Assembly: GCA_002493905.1 (NCBI GenBank)
Contig: DLAJ01000008.1
Location: 1 to 64,000, forward strand
Length of the DNA: 64,000 bases
Reading direction: 5' to 3'
From: Lachnospiraceae bacterium UBA7050
GTDB taxonomy: Bacteria > Bacillota > Clostridia > Lachnospirales > Lachnospiraceae
Shown here one piece after another: positions 33,551 to 42,597 of the stretch. The position numbers were made by a program, and so were the translations under genes. Below the pieces are notes generated by a model. It ran no database searches, had not been told where the DNA came from, and saw only the letters and a program-made list of their open reading frames with translations. Position 1 is the first letter of the stretch; each line of letters starts with the position of its first letter.

Positions 33551-34624
33551 ATGAAACGACTAAGCACGCACGAATTGGTTCCGGGCATGGTCACGGCAGA
33601 GGACGTCTATAGCTACAGTGACCAGTTGATTCTTCCCAAGGGCCTTACCCTAACGGATAAAACGATCACTAAACTTGAATTTTATTCCATTCTATCCATC
33701 CGCATCGAGGATGAGATCAATGAGGCTATGGAGAGCCAGACTCCCAGTGCCTCCGTCTCGGAGCATGTCCAGAACAGCCCCGAGTTTCAGGCGTTCAAAC
33801 ATTACTTTGACGAATCGCTGATCGGATTTAAGAGCAGCCTTAACGATATTGTGGAAAACAATGCGCCGATCGATACGGACGCAATGCTTGAACAGGCGCT
33901 GTCATTGATGGAAACCAAAAAGGCTTCCTTTAATGTCTTTACCATGCTGCAAAGTATGCGTTCCTATGACGATCTGACCTATGCGCATTCCATGAATGTT
34001 GCGCTGATCTGCAATATTTTTGCGCGGTGGCTCCACTTCCCGCAGGATGAGATTGAGCTTGCAACACTCTGCGGCATGCTGCACGATATCGGCAAACTCG
34101 TCATTCCCGATCAGATCATCAAAAAGCCCGCCAAGCTGACGGAAGAGGAGTTTTCCATTATCAAAACGCACCCCTATGAAGGCTACAAGATTCTGCGCGC
34201 ACAAAGCGTAAACGATCATGTGTGCAATGCAGCGCTGATGCATCACGAACGCTGCGACGGTACCGGATATCCGCTCGGGCTTGTTGGCAACAAAATTGAC
34301 AAATATGCGAAGATCGTCTCAATTGCCGACGTCTATGACGCCATGACAAGCGCACGTATTTACCGCGGTCCGCTCTGTCCGTTTGAAGTCATCGACATTC
34401 TTGTTTCCGAGGGTCTTCAAAAATACGATCCCGGATACTATATGACGTTTATGAATAATGTCGTAACAACCTATCTGCTCAACCGCGTCCGCTTAAGCGA
34501 TGGCAGAGAGGGGGAAGTCGTCTTTATCAATCCGAATAATCCTGCACGTCCCACTGTACAGGTGGGCGGAACGTTCATTGATCTCTCCAAGGAGGCGGCG
34601 TTATCCATTGTGGAGATTGTATAA
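33551..34624 (+). CDS. HD-GYP domain phosphodiesterase (cyclic di-GMP type)
   Basis: 357 residues from MKRLSTHELVPGM (gggagg upstream). The N-terminal 115 residues are a small regulatory segment without membrane helices. The HD-GYP domain shows YAHSMNVA, LCGMLHDIGKLVIP (HD), THPYEGYKIL, MHHERCDGTGYP (GYP variant) and VSIADVYDAMTS. Such proteins hydrolyse cyclic di-GMP to GMP. A tail of about 70 residues (RLSDGREGEVVFINPNNPARP) resembles a small beta domain. It is a single gene closed by a strong bidirectional terminator. Confidence 0.9.
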   Translation: MKRLSTHELVPGMVTAEDVYSYSDQLILPKGLTLTDKTITKLEFYSILSIRIEDEINEAMESQTPSASVSEHVQNSPEFQAFKHYFDESLIGFKSSLNDIVENNAPIDTDAMLEQALSLMETKKASFNVFTMLQSMRSYDDLTYAHSMNVALICNIFARWLHFPQDEIELATLCGMLHDIGKLVIPDQIIKKPAKLTEEEFSIIKTHPYEGYKILRAQSVNDHVCNAALMHHERCDGTGYPLGLVGNKIDKYAKIVSIADVYDAMTSARIYRGPLCPFEVIDILVSEGLQKYDPGYYMTFMNNVVTTYLLNRVRLSDGREGEVVFINPNNPARPTVQVGGTFIDLSKEAALSIVEIV

Positions 34625-34673
34625 GAAAAGAGAAAAACCGCCCCTGTAAGGAGCGGTTTTTCTCTTTTCTTTT
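34624..34673. terminator. Bidirectional terminator between the HD-GYP gene and murA
   Basis: A stem of about 20 pairs (agaaaagagaaaaaccgc with its inverse) with A-run and T-run on both sides, serving both convergent genes. Confidence 0.9.
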
Positions 34674-34690
34674 ATCCTCTTCTGATTCAA

Positions 34691-35983
34691 TCAGCTTACT
34701 TTCAATTGAAACTTCTTTAGCTGCGTCTCGTCAGATATGCGTTCAATCTGCGCGCCAAGCGACTGAAGCTTATATTCTAAATCCTCATAACCGCGTTCAA
34801 TGTATTTAATCTCATCAATTGTCGAAAAACCATCCGCCGCAAGAGCAGCAATGACAAGCGCTGCGCCGGCGCGAAGGTCAGGAACCGTCATTCCTGCGCC
34901 AAGGTACTTCGGAACCCCGTCAATGATCGCCGTCGTGCCTTCCACCTTAATCTCGGCTCCCATTTTGGTCAGCTCATCGACATATTTGAAACGATTTTCA
35001 AAAATACTCTCCGATACAATACTCATTCCATTCGCAAGCCCTAATACTGCCACAATCTGAGGCTGCATGTCAGTTGGAAATCCGGGATATGGAAGTGTCT
35101 TAACCTGTGTATTATGCAGGCGCTTTGCCGCAACAACCCTGACGGCATCATCCGACTCCTCGACCTCACAGCCAATCTCGATCAGCTTTGCCGTGATGGA
35201 TTCTAAATGCTTCGGGATAACATTTTTAACCGTTACATCACCCTTTGTGGCGGCGGCTGCCATCATAAAAGTTCCCGCTTCAATCTGATCCGGAATAATC
35301 ATATATTCCGTTTTGTGGAGCTTTGCAACCCCTTTAATCCTTATGACATCCGTTCCTGCGCCCTTAATATTAGCACCCATGGAATTCAGGAAGTTCGCCA
35401 GATCGACAACATGCGGCTCCTTGGCTGCATTCTCGATGATCGTCTTTCCCTCCGCCATACTTGCCGCCATCATGACATTGATCGTCGCTCCGACCGAAAC
35501 CTTATCCATAAAAATGTGATTTCCTGTCAAATGCTTTGCCTCTGCAACAATCGCGCCGTGGACGATGCGCACATCGGCGCCCAGCGCCTTAAATCCCTTA
35601 ATATGCTGGTCAATCGCACGGATGCCGATATTGCATCCGCCCGGAAGCGGAACTTCCGCATGCTTGTATTTTCCAAGAAGTGCGCCGATCAGATAATAGG
35701 AAGCACGAATCCGCTTCATAAACTCATCTTCAATGACCAGATTATGAATCTGAGCTCCGTTAATCTTGACAGAATGTCTGTCAGTCTTGGTAATAACGGC
35801 TCCAATACTCGACATCGCCTGCATCAGTACATTGGTATCCCGGACGTCCGGTACATTCTCTATCAAGACCGTCTCGTCCGTCATAATGGCGGCCGCCAAA
35901 ATCGCAAGCGCTGCATTCTTTGCCCCTCCGATCTCGACTTCACCCACAAGGGGCGTGCCTCCTTTAATTGCGTATTGATCCAT
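34691..35983 (-). CDS. murA: UDP-N-acetylglucosamine 1-carboxyvinyltransferase
   Basis: 430 residues from MDQYAIKGGTPLVGEVEI; gaggtgcg lies upstream and an ATG four codons earlier is less well placed. GGAKNAALAILAA is the start of the inside-out barrel, LPGGCNIGIRAIDQHIKGF carries the fosfomycin-target cysteine, and PTDMQPQIVAVLGLA and VPDLRAGAALVIAAL follow. It transfers enolpyruvate to UDP-GlcNAc, the first committed step of peptidoglycan synthesis. Because the cysteine is present, fosfomycin sensitivity at the target is expected. Confidence 0.95.
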   Translation of the reverse strand: MDQYAIKGGTPLVGEVEIGGAKNAALAILAAAIMTDETVLIENVPDVRDTNVLMQAMSSIGAVITKTDRHSVKINGAQIHNLVIEDEFMKRIRASYYLIGALLGKYKHAEVPLPGGCNIGIRAIDQHIKGFKALGADVRIVHGAIVAEAKHLTGNHIFMDKVSVGATINVMMAASMAEGKTIIENAAKEPHVVDLANFLNSMGANIKGAGTDVIRIKGVAKLHKTEYMIIPDQIEAGTFMMAAAATKGDVTVKNVIPKHLESITAKLIEIGCEVEESDDAVRVVAAKRLHNTQVKTLPYPGFPTDMQPQIVAVLGLANGMSIVSESIFENRFKYVDELTKMGAEIKVEGTTAIIDGVPKYLGAGMTVPDLRAGAALVIAALAADGFSTIDEIKYIERGYEDLEYKLQSLGAQIERISDETQLKKFQLKVS

Positions 35984-36204
35984 AACGCACCTCATCTATC
36001 TCTAATCTATGCATATCATTATTATATGCAGGAAAGCATAAATCCTGCACCCTATCTTGCGGTTTGATCTGCATTTTGCATATAAAACCACCAAATCCGC
36101 CGATCACCTATGCGCCTATTATAGCGCAGATGGCTCTTCGTGTAAATCAGAACTTTTGAACAAAGTCTAAACGTCAAACAGCATATCATTTCACCAAATT
36201 GTGC

Positions 36205-36245
36205 ACAACGATAAAGAATCCGCAGAGCGGATTCTTTATCGTTGT
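36205..36245. repeat. Perfect 19-bp hairpin after the M23 gene
   Basis: acaacgataaagaatccgc and its exact inverse around the loop aga; 41 bases in all. No T-run follows in the minus (M23) direction. It sits in the 336-base gap between M23 and murA; the rest of the gap shows no gene and must contain the murA promoter. Confidence 0.75.
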
Positions 36246-36320
36246 AAAAATTCCTATCAGTCAGCGAATACAGCCGTGCACGTCCCTGTCAGACGCTGCT
36301 TCGTCTATCACCACACAATT

Positions 36321-37985
36321 TTAATCCAGATATGAAAGCGGATTGACCTGTGTTCCTCCTATCAGCATCTCAAAATGCAGATGCGGCCCGGTACTCCGCC
36401 CGGTATTGCCCGAGTAAGCAATTGCCTGTCCCTGCACCACATACTGTCCGGGGCTGACAAGCACCCGGCTGCAGTGCCCATATCTCGTCTGTCTGCCATC
36501 GGGGTGGTTAATATACACCACATATCCATATCCGCTCGCCCATCCGGCCCTTGCAACGGTTCCCGACGAGGATGCCATAACCGTTGTTCCGATCGGTACT
36601 GCCCAGTCAACGCCTTTATGATTTGTAGAAGCCCCCTTCGTGGGTGCGGTCCTGCTGCCAAATCCGGAGGTAAGACGTCCTCCGTATATCGGCTTAATAT
36701 AGGAAGGCGGAATAATTGTTCCACGCTCGACGATCTTTGCCACCGCCTCGATCGTGACCTCTTCCATGAGGATTTCCCGTCCCTGTTCCTCCGTATTCTT
36801 ATAGCTGATATTCGCTACCACCTTGCGGTGGCCCTGAGACGGCTCCTGCAGCGTCACCTGCTGGGTCGTATACCAGCTGTCGTTATCAATGTAAATAATA
36901 TCCGCATCATAATCTTCTTCATAATAGCTCTGCTCGCTCCAAAGAACGGACAATGCAGGCTCAGGAACGGTAATAACCAGCTCATCATCGATATGAAGGA
37001 TCGAATTTTGATCCCGCAGCTTGTCCGGATTCATGGCGATCAGCTCTTCCATCGGCAGATCAAACATCATAGAAATTTCCGAAAGCGTATCGCCCGGCTG
37101 AATCGTATAAAGCTGCTGCACATCCTGATTTTCCGTAATCAATGCGATCGCCGTATCAACATCAGTCAGTTCATCCTGCGGCAGATATGCCTCTACCACC
37201 TCAATATCCTCGCTGTATTCCATATCGGAGATACCGAGGTCAAAGTCCGAAAAGTCCTGCGCTTCCTGCTCCTGTTCCTGGTTCATCGCTTCCTCAAAAA
37301 AGGTTTCCACCCCGGCATCGGTCAGAATTTCTTCCGGTTCTTCTTCCTCTGCGGCTTCCTCTTCCTTTTTTATATTCGTGATGACCGGCGTCAGCACGTT
37401 CAGCTCCCGGTTGGGGTCCAGCGCAAGCGACAGTTCATACTCCCCCTCCGGATCATATTTGCGCAGCGCAGTATCCAAAAGCTGATGGACTTCTTCCGTA
37501 CTTGCCAGATTTACGGTCGTCTCGTTTACCTTTACGGTATAAGAGCGCTGCATGGTTTCCTGTCTCGTCTCTTTTAATGCGTCATAAATCCGCGCGCGGA
37601 CCGTCCCCTCATCATCAACCCGGCCAAAGAAAACCTCCTGCCCGACAATCTCCACATCCGTATCCATAAAAACAAGTTCTGGTGAAGATATGGCAATCGA
37701 ACGGCGCGCTTCTCTGATGAAACGGTCAACCTTTTCCTCGGAGTCCACTGTTCCAACCTGCTCGCCATTCACAGTTACGGTAAAAAAGTTATTCCCCGTG
37801 CTCTGCAATTTGGTATAATAAGGTAAGAAAAACGCATATAGGGCAAGCGCAAACCAGATTGTCTTCATATAAGTGACGCGCAGCCTTTTATAATATTTTG
37901 TAAGCAGTCTCATCATCGTTTCCACGGATAACGTCTGCATAAAAACAGCGCAGCCTTTACCCTCATCGGTGTCATTTTGTAACAT
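36321..37985 (-). CDS. M23 metallopeptidase with G5 and LysM domains
   Basis: Up to 554 residues; none of the in-frame ATGs (1, 16, 24/25) has a strong site, so the start is uncertain. A membrane anchor lies at about 40-58 (TIWFALALYAFFLPYY). A Glu-rich linker (EEEAAEEEEPEE) precedes a LysM domain (YTIQPGDTLSEISMMFDLPMEEL), a G5 domain (near 375-435) and the M23 peptidase with metal ligands in NHKGVDWAVP and HLHFEML. It should cleave peptide cross-links in the wall from outside the membrane, or act as a scaffold. Confidence 0.9.
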   Translation of the reverse strand: MLQNDTDEGKGCAVFMQTLSVETMMRLLTKYYKRLRVTYMKTIWFALALYAFFLPYYTKLQSTGNNFFTVTVNGEQVGTVDSEEKVDRFIREARRSIAISSPELVFMDTDVEIVGQEVFFGRVDDEGTVRARIYDALKETRQETMQRSYTVKVNETTVNLASTEEVHQLLDTALRKYDPEGEYELSLALDPNRELNVLTPVITNIKKEEEAAEEEEPEEILTDAGVETFFEEAMNQEQEQEAQDFSDFDLGISDMEYSEDIEVVEAYLPQDELTDVDTAIALITENQDVQQLYTIQPGDTLSEISMMFDLPMEELIAMNPDKLRDQNSILHIDDELVITVPEPALSVLWSEQSYYEEDYDADIIYIDNDSWYTTQQVTLQEPSQGHRKVVANISYKNTEEQGREILMEEVTIEAVAKIVERGTIIPPSYIKPIYGGRLTSGFGSRTAPTKGASTNHKGVDWAVPIGTTVMASSSGTVARAGWASGYGYVVYINHPDGRQTRYGHCSRVLVSPGQYVVQGQAIAYSGNTGRSTGPHLHFEMLIGGTQVNPLSYLD

Positions 37986-38120
37986 TTTCGTAACAAATAC
38001 ATTCTAGCAATATTTTGAACGCTTGTAAAGTAAAATACGGTGCAAAGAAAAAAGATTGTAAAATCATAATCCAATTTCTAAACTGCTCCGAAAGGAGAAG
38101 CTGCAGCATGGAGGCCAAGC

Positions 38121-39356
38121 ATGGATAAACTGTTTTTTCATATTGACGTCAACTCCGCATTTTTAAGCTGGACTTCGGTCGAAAACCTGAAAACCGGAAA
38201 AGGTATCGATCTGCGCACAGTTCCATCCATTATCGGCGGAGATTCCTCCAAACGCCACGGCATTGTGCTCGCGAAATCCATCCCCGCAAAAAAATACCAT
38301 ATTGAGACGGCGGAGCCGATCGGCAGCGCCCTGAAAAAATGTCCCTCCCTCATCATCGCGCCGCCTGACCACGCAATGTATCAGCGCTATTCCCAAGCAT
38401 TAATGGAACATCTCGCCTCGTTCTGCCCCGACTTAGAGCAGGTCAGCATTGACGAATGTTATATGGACTACACGCCTATCGCTTCACACTATGACTCGCC
38501 GGCCGCCGCTGCTGCGCTCATCAAAGATTCTGTTTACGAAAAGCTCGGCTTCACGGTCAATGTCGGAATTTCCGACCGTAAGGTACTCGCAAAAATGGCA
38601 TCCGATTTCCGCAAGCCGAATCTTGTCCATACGCTTTTTTGCAGCGAGCTCCGGACGAAATTATGGCCGCTCCCGATATCCCGCCTTTTTCTGTGCGGGC
38701 GTTCCAGCGTGGAAACGCTTTCAAAGCTTGGCATCGTCACGATCGGCGACCTCGCTTTATCTAATCCCGCCATCGTGACTGCGCACTTAAAAAGCCACGG
38801 TCAGACACTTTGGAATTATGCAAACGGCATAGACGATTCCGAAGTCGTTACACAGGAAACCGAGGCAAAAGGAATCGGCAATTCTACAACGCTCTCAGCC
38901 GATGTGACGGACCTGCCCGCTGCGCGTCTCGTTTTACTGTCACTCTCCGAATCGGTAGCCGCAAGGCTGCGCGAGGCTAAAAAGCGCACGCTCTGCGTGA
39001 CTGTCGAGATTAAATATGCCTCTTTTACGTCGGTATCGCACCAGACCATCCTCCATGCGCCGACCGACAGCACGGATTCCATCTATGAAACCGCCTGCCG
39101 GCTCTTTGACGAACTTTGGAACAATGAGCCCGTGCGCCTGCTTGGTATCCGCGCCACTAAATTGTGCGCTGCAGACGAACCCGTCCAGCTCAGCCTGTTT
39201 GATCTGCCCGCCGGGTCCGGACAGTCATGCCCTGACAGCGAAAAACGCCAAAAACTCGACAAAGCTCTTGATTCCATCCGCAGCCGCTACGGAAACGACT
39301 CCATTGTGCGCGGTTCCCTTTATCAGCCGAAAAAAAAGAGTTCCGCTGACACGTAA
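38121..39356 (+). CDS. Y-family DNA polymerase IV (DinB/UmuC-like)
   Basis: 411 residues. FFHIDVNSAFLSW holds the first catalytic Asp, VSIDECYMDYT the second Asp/Glu pair; VNVGISDRKVLAKMASDFRKPN and the HhH-like LGIVTIGDLAL follow, then the little-finger domain. QLSLFDL near residue 354 is the sliding-clamp motif. It performs error-prone lesion bypass. Ribosome site ggagg 7 bases upstream. The divergent gap to M23 (37986-38120) should contain both promoters. Whether DNA damage (LexA) controls it is not apparent; no clear LexA box was seen. Confidence 0.9.
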   Translation: MDKLFFHIDVNSAFLSWTSVENLKTGKGIDLRTVPSIIGGDSSKRHGIVLAKSIPAKKYHIETAEPIGSALKKCPSLIIAPPDHAMYQRYSQALMEHLASFCPDLEQVSIDECYMDYTPIASHYDSPAAAAALIKDSVYEKLGFTVNVGISDRKVLAKMASDFRKPNLVHTLFCSELRTKLWPLPISRLFLCGRSSVETLSKLGIVTIGDLALSNPAIVTAHLKSHGQTLWNYANGIDDSEVVTQETEAKGIGNSTTLSADVTDLPAARLVLLSLSESVAARLREAKKRTLCVTVEIKYASFTSVSHQTILHAPTDSTDSIYETACRLFDELWNNEPVRLLGIRATKLCAADEPVQLSLFDLPAGSGQSCPDSEKRQKLDKALDSIRSRYGNDSIVRGSLYQPKKKSSADT

Positions 39357-39364
39357 CTCTTTCC
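39328..39364 (-). terminator. Terminator of the flavin reductase gene, inside the end of the polymerase gene
   Basis: On the minus strand aaagagtt...aactcttt followed by T8; it overlaps the last codons of the convergent polymerase gene. Confidence 0.65.
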
Positions 39365-39466
39365 CCCGCTTTCTATTGTTCTCTCACAAACAGTTCCTTA
39401 CTCCTGCGCGAACAACCCTCTTTCGTCGTGCGTAAAACTTGTCTTCCGGTAGTTTCCCGCCCCGTA

Positions 39467-40033
39467 TCAGCGCTTCTTTTTCACGCTGAAACCGAATTTC
39501 CCAACCGCCGCCCCAAGTTCGTAATAGGTGCCGTGCGAATAAATAACCGGCTCCGCCCGATCCAGATGAAACGTATTGTTTTCATCCATATAAGCCTCGT
39601 CCACAAGCACCGCCTCTACGGTACCAATGAACATATCATGCGTACCAAGTGCAAGCTTTTTTGTCACTCTGCATTCAATATTAACCGGGCTTTCCTTAAC
39701 ATAGGGCGCACGCACTTTTGTCCCTTTTACAGGTGTTAACCCCGCGCGCTCCCACTTATTTTCATCTCTTCCGCTCCTCACGCCGCAGTAATCCGCGGCG
39801 CGCGCCAGCCGCTTCGTCGTCAGATTGACGACAAATTCTCCTGTCTCCTCCAACATATGGTAAGAATAACGCTCAGGGCGCACGGAAACCGATACCATCG
39901 GCGGATCGGAGCAGACTGTTCCCACCCAGCTTGCCGTAAACAGATTCGGCACCCCCTCCTTATCCGCCACGCTGATCAGCACAGCAGGAATTGGATAGAG
40001 CATATTTCCCGGCTTCCATATTTGTTTTCCCAC
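39467..40033 (-). CDS. Flavin reductase family protein
   Basis: 188 residues, GTG start with gaaagggg upstream. The split-barrel FMN-binding fold is suggested by LYPIPAVLISVADKEG, NLFTASWVGTVCSDPPMVSVSVRPERYSY and FVVNLTT, as in flavin reductase-like and flavoredoxin proteins of anaerobes. It probably binds FMN and reduces it or passes electrons on; the partner is not visible. It lies 27 bases behind the coiled-coil membrane protein gene on the same strand. Confidence 0.88.
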   Translation of the reverse strand: MGKQIWKPGNMLYPIPAVLISVADKEGVPNLFTASWVGTVCSDPPMVSVSVRPERYSYHMLEETGEFVVNLTTKRLARAADYCGVRSGRDENKWERAGLTPVKGTKVRAPYVKESPVNIECRVTKKLALGTHDMFIGTVEAVLVDEAYMDENNTFHLDRAEPVIYSHGTYYELGAAVGKFGFSVKKKR

Positions 40034-40060
40034 AAGCTATGCCGCCCCTTTCTCTTCCCG

Positions 40061-41032
40061 CTAAAACTTCGGCAGAACGTCAAATATCCACGCTGCCCAA
40101 ATTCCGATATTAGCAAGCGATGCAATCAATGTCAGGATAACAAGCGCCTTTAAGCCCGACACTTTCTTTTCCGTTTGGGCAAGCTGTCCCTTATACTCTG
40201 CCAGAGAGGCCGCAGCCGCCTCGGCAAGTTTTTTATTTTCATCCGCGACCGCCGCCTGTACATTGCGGTAAACTTTCACATTTTCTTTATGTACATGATC
40301 GGTCAGTTCTTCCTTGGCAGCGTTCAGCTTCGCTTCAAATCCCTCCGGAGCATTGTCCACGGAAAGCCGCTCTGCAATTTCATCCAGAGTCGGACGGCTC
40401 TCCACCTTCTGCGCTACTTCCTCAATTGCCGCACGGTAATCGAGTTTCGAAGCAATTTCGTCCGCCGTCGGCTGCTGCCCAAGTCTTGCTGCAATCTCGT
40501 CCAGTGTCGGCTGCTGCCTAAGCCTTACCGTAATTTCATCCAACCGCTCGCCATAATCAAACTTCTCCAAAAGCTCCGCCGATAAAGACTGCGTTTCAAG
40601 CTTTGCTGCGATCCCATCAAGAGCAGGGCGCAGATTCAGGCGGTTTTCCAATGCATCGAGCCGCTCCATCGTCTCAAGCTTCGCCATCGTAATCTGCTTT
40701 GTCTGTGTCGCAAGCTTCTGTGACAATTCTTCAAGCTGCTCCATGCTGACGCCCGTTACCTGCGGCTCCCCCTCGCCTCTGACAGACTCCTGAAGTCTCT
40801 CCGCATCCGGCGCATTCTTAATCCGTGCATTCTCGGCATCGATCATCGCCTGTAGATTGTCTGCAAGCTCCAGATTTTTCAAATTAAGCTTGCGGATTTC
40901 CTGCAGTCTTAAGTCATACTCGGCAACCTGCATGCGCAGGCGCTCTAATTCCTTTTCTTCCGCCGCCTCATTCGCTTTGATCATATCCTGCGCCGTAAAT
41001 TTCTGTGCAATTTTATCCGTAAAACTATCCAT
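40061..41032 (-). CDS. Coiled-coil protein with C-terminal membrane anchor
   Basis: About 323 residues from MDSFTDKIAQKFTAQDM; the frame is open 54 codons further but that part is not protein-like. Residues 20-75 form a coiled coil (KELERLRMQVAEYDLRLQEIRKL). Then short repeats of about 15 residues recur, built on LDEIAARLGQQP / LDEIAERLSVDN. One membrane helix (ALVILTLIASLANIGIWAAW) is at the C-terminus. It is probably an inner-face membrane scaffold. I do not recognise a function. Confidence 0.65.
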   Translation of the reverse strand: MDSFTDKIAQKFTAQDMIKANEAAEEKELERLRMQVAEYDLRLQEIRKLNLKNLELADNLQAMIDAENARIKNAPDAERLQESVRGEGEPQVTGVSMEQLEELSQKLATQTKQITMAKLETMERLDALENRLNLRPALDGIAAKLETQSLSAELLEKFDYGERLDEITVRLRQQPTLDEIAARLGQQPTADEIASKLDYRAAIEEVAQKVESRPTLDEIAERLSVDNAPEGFEAKLNAAKEELTDHVHKENVKVYRNVQAAVADENKKLAEAAAASLAEYKGQLAQTEKKVSGLKALVILTLIASLANIGIWAAWIFDVLPKF

Positions 41033-41201
41033 GTTTTTCACCCATACCCTTTCTTCCTGTGTTCCTATTACCCCCGCATACCACTGCCAAAAATGAATGT
41101 CTGCTTTGCGGTCTGCCTGAAAACCTCGCAAAGCCGCGCTCACGCGCTTCCTGTCCGGTTCCCGCCGAACCTTTGCTCGATAACGGCGCTGCACCTATTA
41201 T

Positions 41202-41260
41202 ATCATGAATCGTAGATTCATGATCGACATTCGCCGCTCGCCGAATGAGCAAGCTCATTC
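41202..41260. repeat. Pair of compact hairpins upstream of the coiled-coil gene
   Basis: atcatgaatc-gta-gattcatgat (41202-41224) and gaatgagc-aa-gctcattc (41243-41260). The surrounding gap (41033-41480) shows no gene and includes this pair and the Pho-box-like array. Confidence 0.6.
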
Positions 41261-41379
41261 TTCTCGCTAACGCTCATTATATCATACACATTGTATTCTC
41301 TCAAGTTCTTTCGTGCTTTGTGCAATCTGCACTATGATTTTTTTATTTTCTTTTTCATTTTATAAACATTAACCAATCA

Positions 41380-41428
41380 TTCACGATTCGTTCACGGTTT
41401 GTTCATAATCTGACGCTATACTTATAAT
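41380..41428 (+). promoter_or_regulatory. PhoB-box-like array with promoter (copy 1)
   Basis: Hexamers TTCACG (41380), TTCACG (41391) and TTCATA (41402) recur with an exact 11-base period, as in PhoP/PhoB boxes of Firmicutes. TATACT (41417-41422) and TATAAT (41423-41428) follow as -10 candidates. No protein gene starts downstream before a hairpin at 41481-41518. Confidence 0.6.
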
Positions 41429-41434
41429 CAATAA

Positions 41435-41518
41435 AACAAATCATTTCCGTTGTGATTTTCATTATTTTTTTCATAATAAGCCGGGGTGCCGAAAGGTGCT
41501 CCGGCACTCCTCATTTTA
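41435..41518 (+). ncRNA. Possible Pho-controlled small RNA
   Basis: A transcript from the promoter at 41423 would run about 80 bases and end in the hairpin ggggtgccg...cggcactcc (41483-41510). It has no ribosome site with an open frame. The T-run after the hairpin is weak (tcctcatttta). It may instead be a relic of a lost phosphate-transport operon leader. Confidence 0.3.
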
Positions 41519-41543
41519 TGGCATTTTATGGGAAACATTTTAC

Positions 41544-41636
41544 GAAAAAAAGAAAGAGTTCCGCCAGTTGAACGAACCTCCCTTCGTCAGGCTTTGGGTC
41601 TGACGAAGGGAAGCGCTTCAAAAGTGAAACTCTTCT
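41544..41636 (-). terminator. Nested hairpin downstream of the (p)ppGpp synthetase gene
   Basis: Inner stem cccttcgtcag (41580-41590) with ctgacgaaggg (41600-41610), outer stem gaaagagtt (41552-41560) with aactcttc (41628-41635). On the minus strand it runs into a seven-base T-run, so it can act as a second terminator. Confidence 0.55.
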
Positions 41637-41651
41637 TGATCTCATTTTTCA

Positions 41652-41693
41652 GAAAAAAATCGGTCCGGCAAATCAAAAGCCCATTAACGGACC
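41652..41693 (-). terminator. Terminator directly after the (p)ppGpp synthetase gene
   Basis: Minus strand ggtccg pairs with cggacc, followed by gaTTTTTTTC. Confidence 0.7.
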
Positions 41694-41696
41694 CCG

Positions 41697-42335
41697 TTAA
41701 TCCTGCTCTTCGATTCTGCGCACTTCTTCATTGAGCGAAAGCATCTTTGCATCCAGCTCAGATACCATCCGCGCGCACTCCATCAGCTCACGCTCAATAT
41801 TTTCAGGCGCTTCTCCCTCAAATTTATAGTGAATCTTGTGCTCAAGACTCGCCCAAAAATCCATGGCAACCGTCCGGATCTGAATCTCTACTTTCGTATC
41901 GACAATCCGGTCCGAAAGGAAGATCGGCACCGTAACAAGCATATGATACGACTGGTAGCCATTCGGTTTCGGATTCGTAAAATAATCTTTGATCGATATG
42001 ACTTTAATATCACTCTGCCGCTCAATCATTGCCGCGATCCGGTGTATATCCGACGTGAAAGAGCAGATCACGCGGATACCCGCAATATCATTCACATGTT
42101 CGATCATATTTTCGATGGTAGAATCATATCCGTTGCGCTTTAATTTCTTAACGATGCTCTCTGACGTCTTGATCCTTGATTTGATGTGTTCAATCGGATT
42201 ATATTTATGTACATGCTGAAACTCATCGTTCAAAATCTCAAGCTTCGTTCCGATTTCTTTTAACGCTGACTGATAGACAAGCTGCACCTCTTTCCACTTA
42301 TCTACCTCGCTGTTTGCACTTGGCCAAAATTCCAT
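41697..42335 (-). CDS. relQ: Small alarmone synthetase, RelQ-like (p)ppGpp synthetase
   Basis: 212 residues from MEFWPSANSEVDKW (gggggag upstream). It contains only the synthetase domain, with no HD hydrolase or TGS/ACT parts. Motifs: HIKSRIKTSESIVKKLKRNG (ATP side), NDIAGIRVICSF, KDYFTNPKPNGYQSYHM and VEIQIRTVAMDFWASLEHKIHYK. It makes (p)ppGpp from GTP or GDP plus ATP; regulation in this family is transcriptional. Two Pho-box-like arrays lie on either side, which would tie it to phosphate supply. Confidence 0.9.
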   Translation of the reverse strand: MEFWPSANSEVDKWKEVQLVYQSALKEIGTKLEILNDEFQHVHKYNPIEHIKSRIKTSESIVKKLKRNGYDSTIENMIEHVNDIAGIRVICSFTSDIHRIAAMIERQSDIKVISIKDYFTNPKPNGYQSYHMLVTVPIFLSDRIVDTKVEIQIRTVAMDFWASLEHKIHYKFEGEAPENIERELMECARMVSELDAKMLSLNEEVRRIEEQD

Positions 42336-42430
42336 TCTATCTCCCCCAATCCAAGCATGCACTTAAGCTGTCATTTTTGTCTTCCCTCTGATAAACCCTG
42401 CCCACTCGTTTTGATATATTGTCTAATGAC

Positions 42431-42459
42431 ATTATACCATAATGAATAAAAAATGTATA
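42431..42459 (-). promoter_or_regulatory. Promoter of the (p)ppGpp synthetase gene
   Basis: Minus strand TATACA (42459-42454), 17 bases, TATAAT (42436-42431) with an extended-10 TG. Its -35 edge lies 4 bases from the Pho-box-like array of the divergent gene. Confidence 0.65.
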
Positions 42460-42462
42460 TTT

Positions 42463-42521
42463 TTCACAAATATTTAATGTATTATTTACAAATACTACAT
42501 GTTATCGCTATACTCTATACT
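42463..42521 (+). promoter_or_regulatory. PhoB-box-like array with promoter (copy 2)
   Basis: TTCACA (42463), TTAATG (42474), TTTACA (42485) and TACATG (42496): four hexamers at exactly 11-base spacing, then TATACT at 42509 and 42516. The cGCTATACT context of the -10 region is shared with copy 1. The leader that follows has a hairpin aaggaagcg...cgcttcctt (42534-42567) before the 88-residue gene. Confidence 0.65.
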
Positions 42522-42597
42522 TATCAGACGTCTCTAAGGAAGCGCTGATTAAAATTATCGCTTCCTTAATACAAAGTAAAGTTGAAAGGAAACGATC

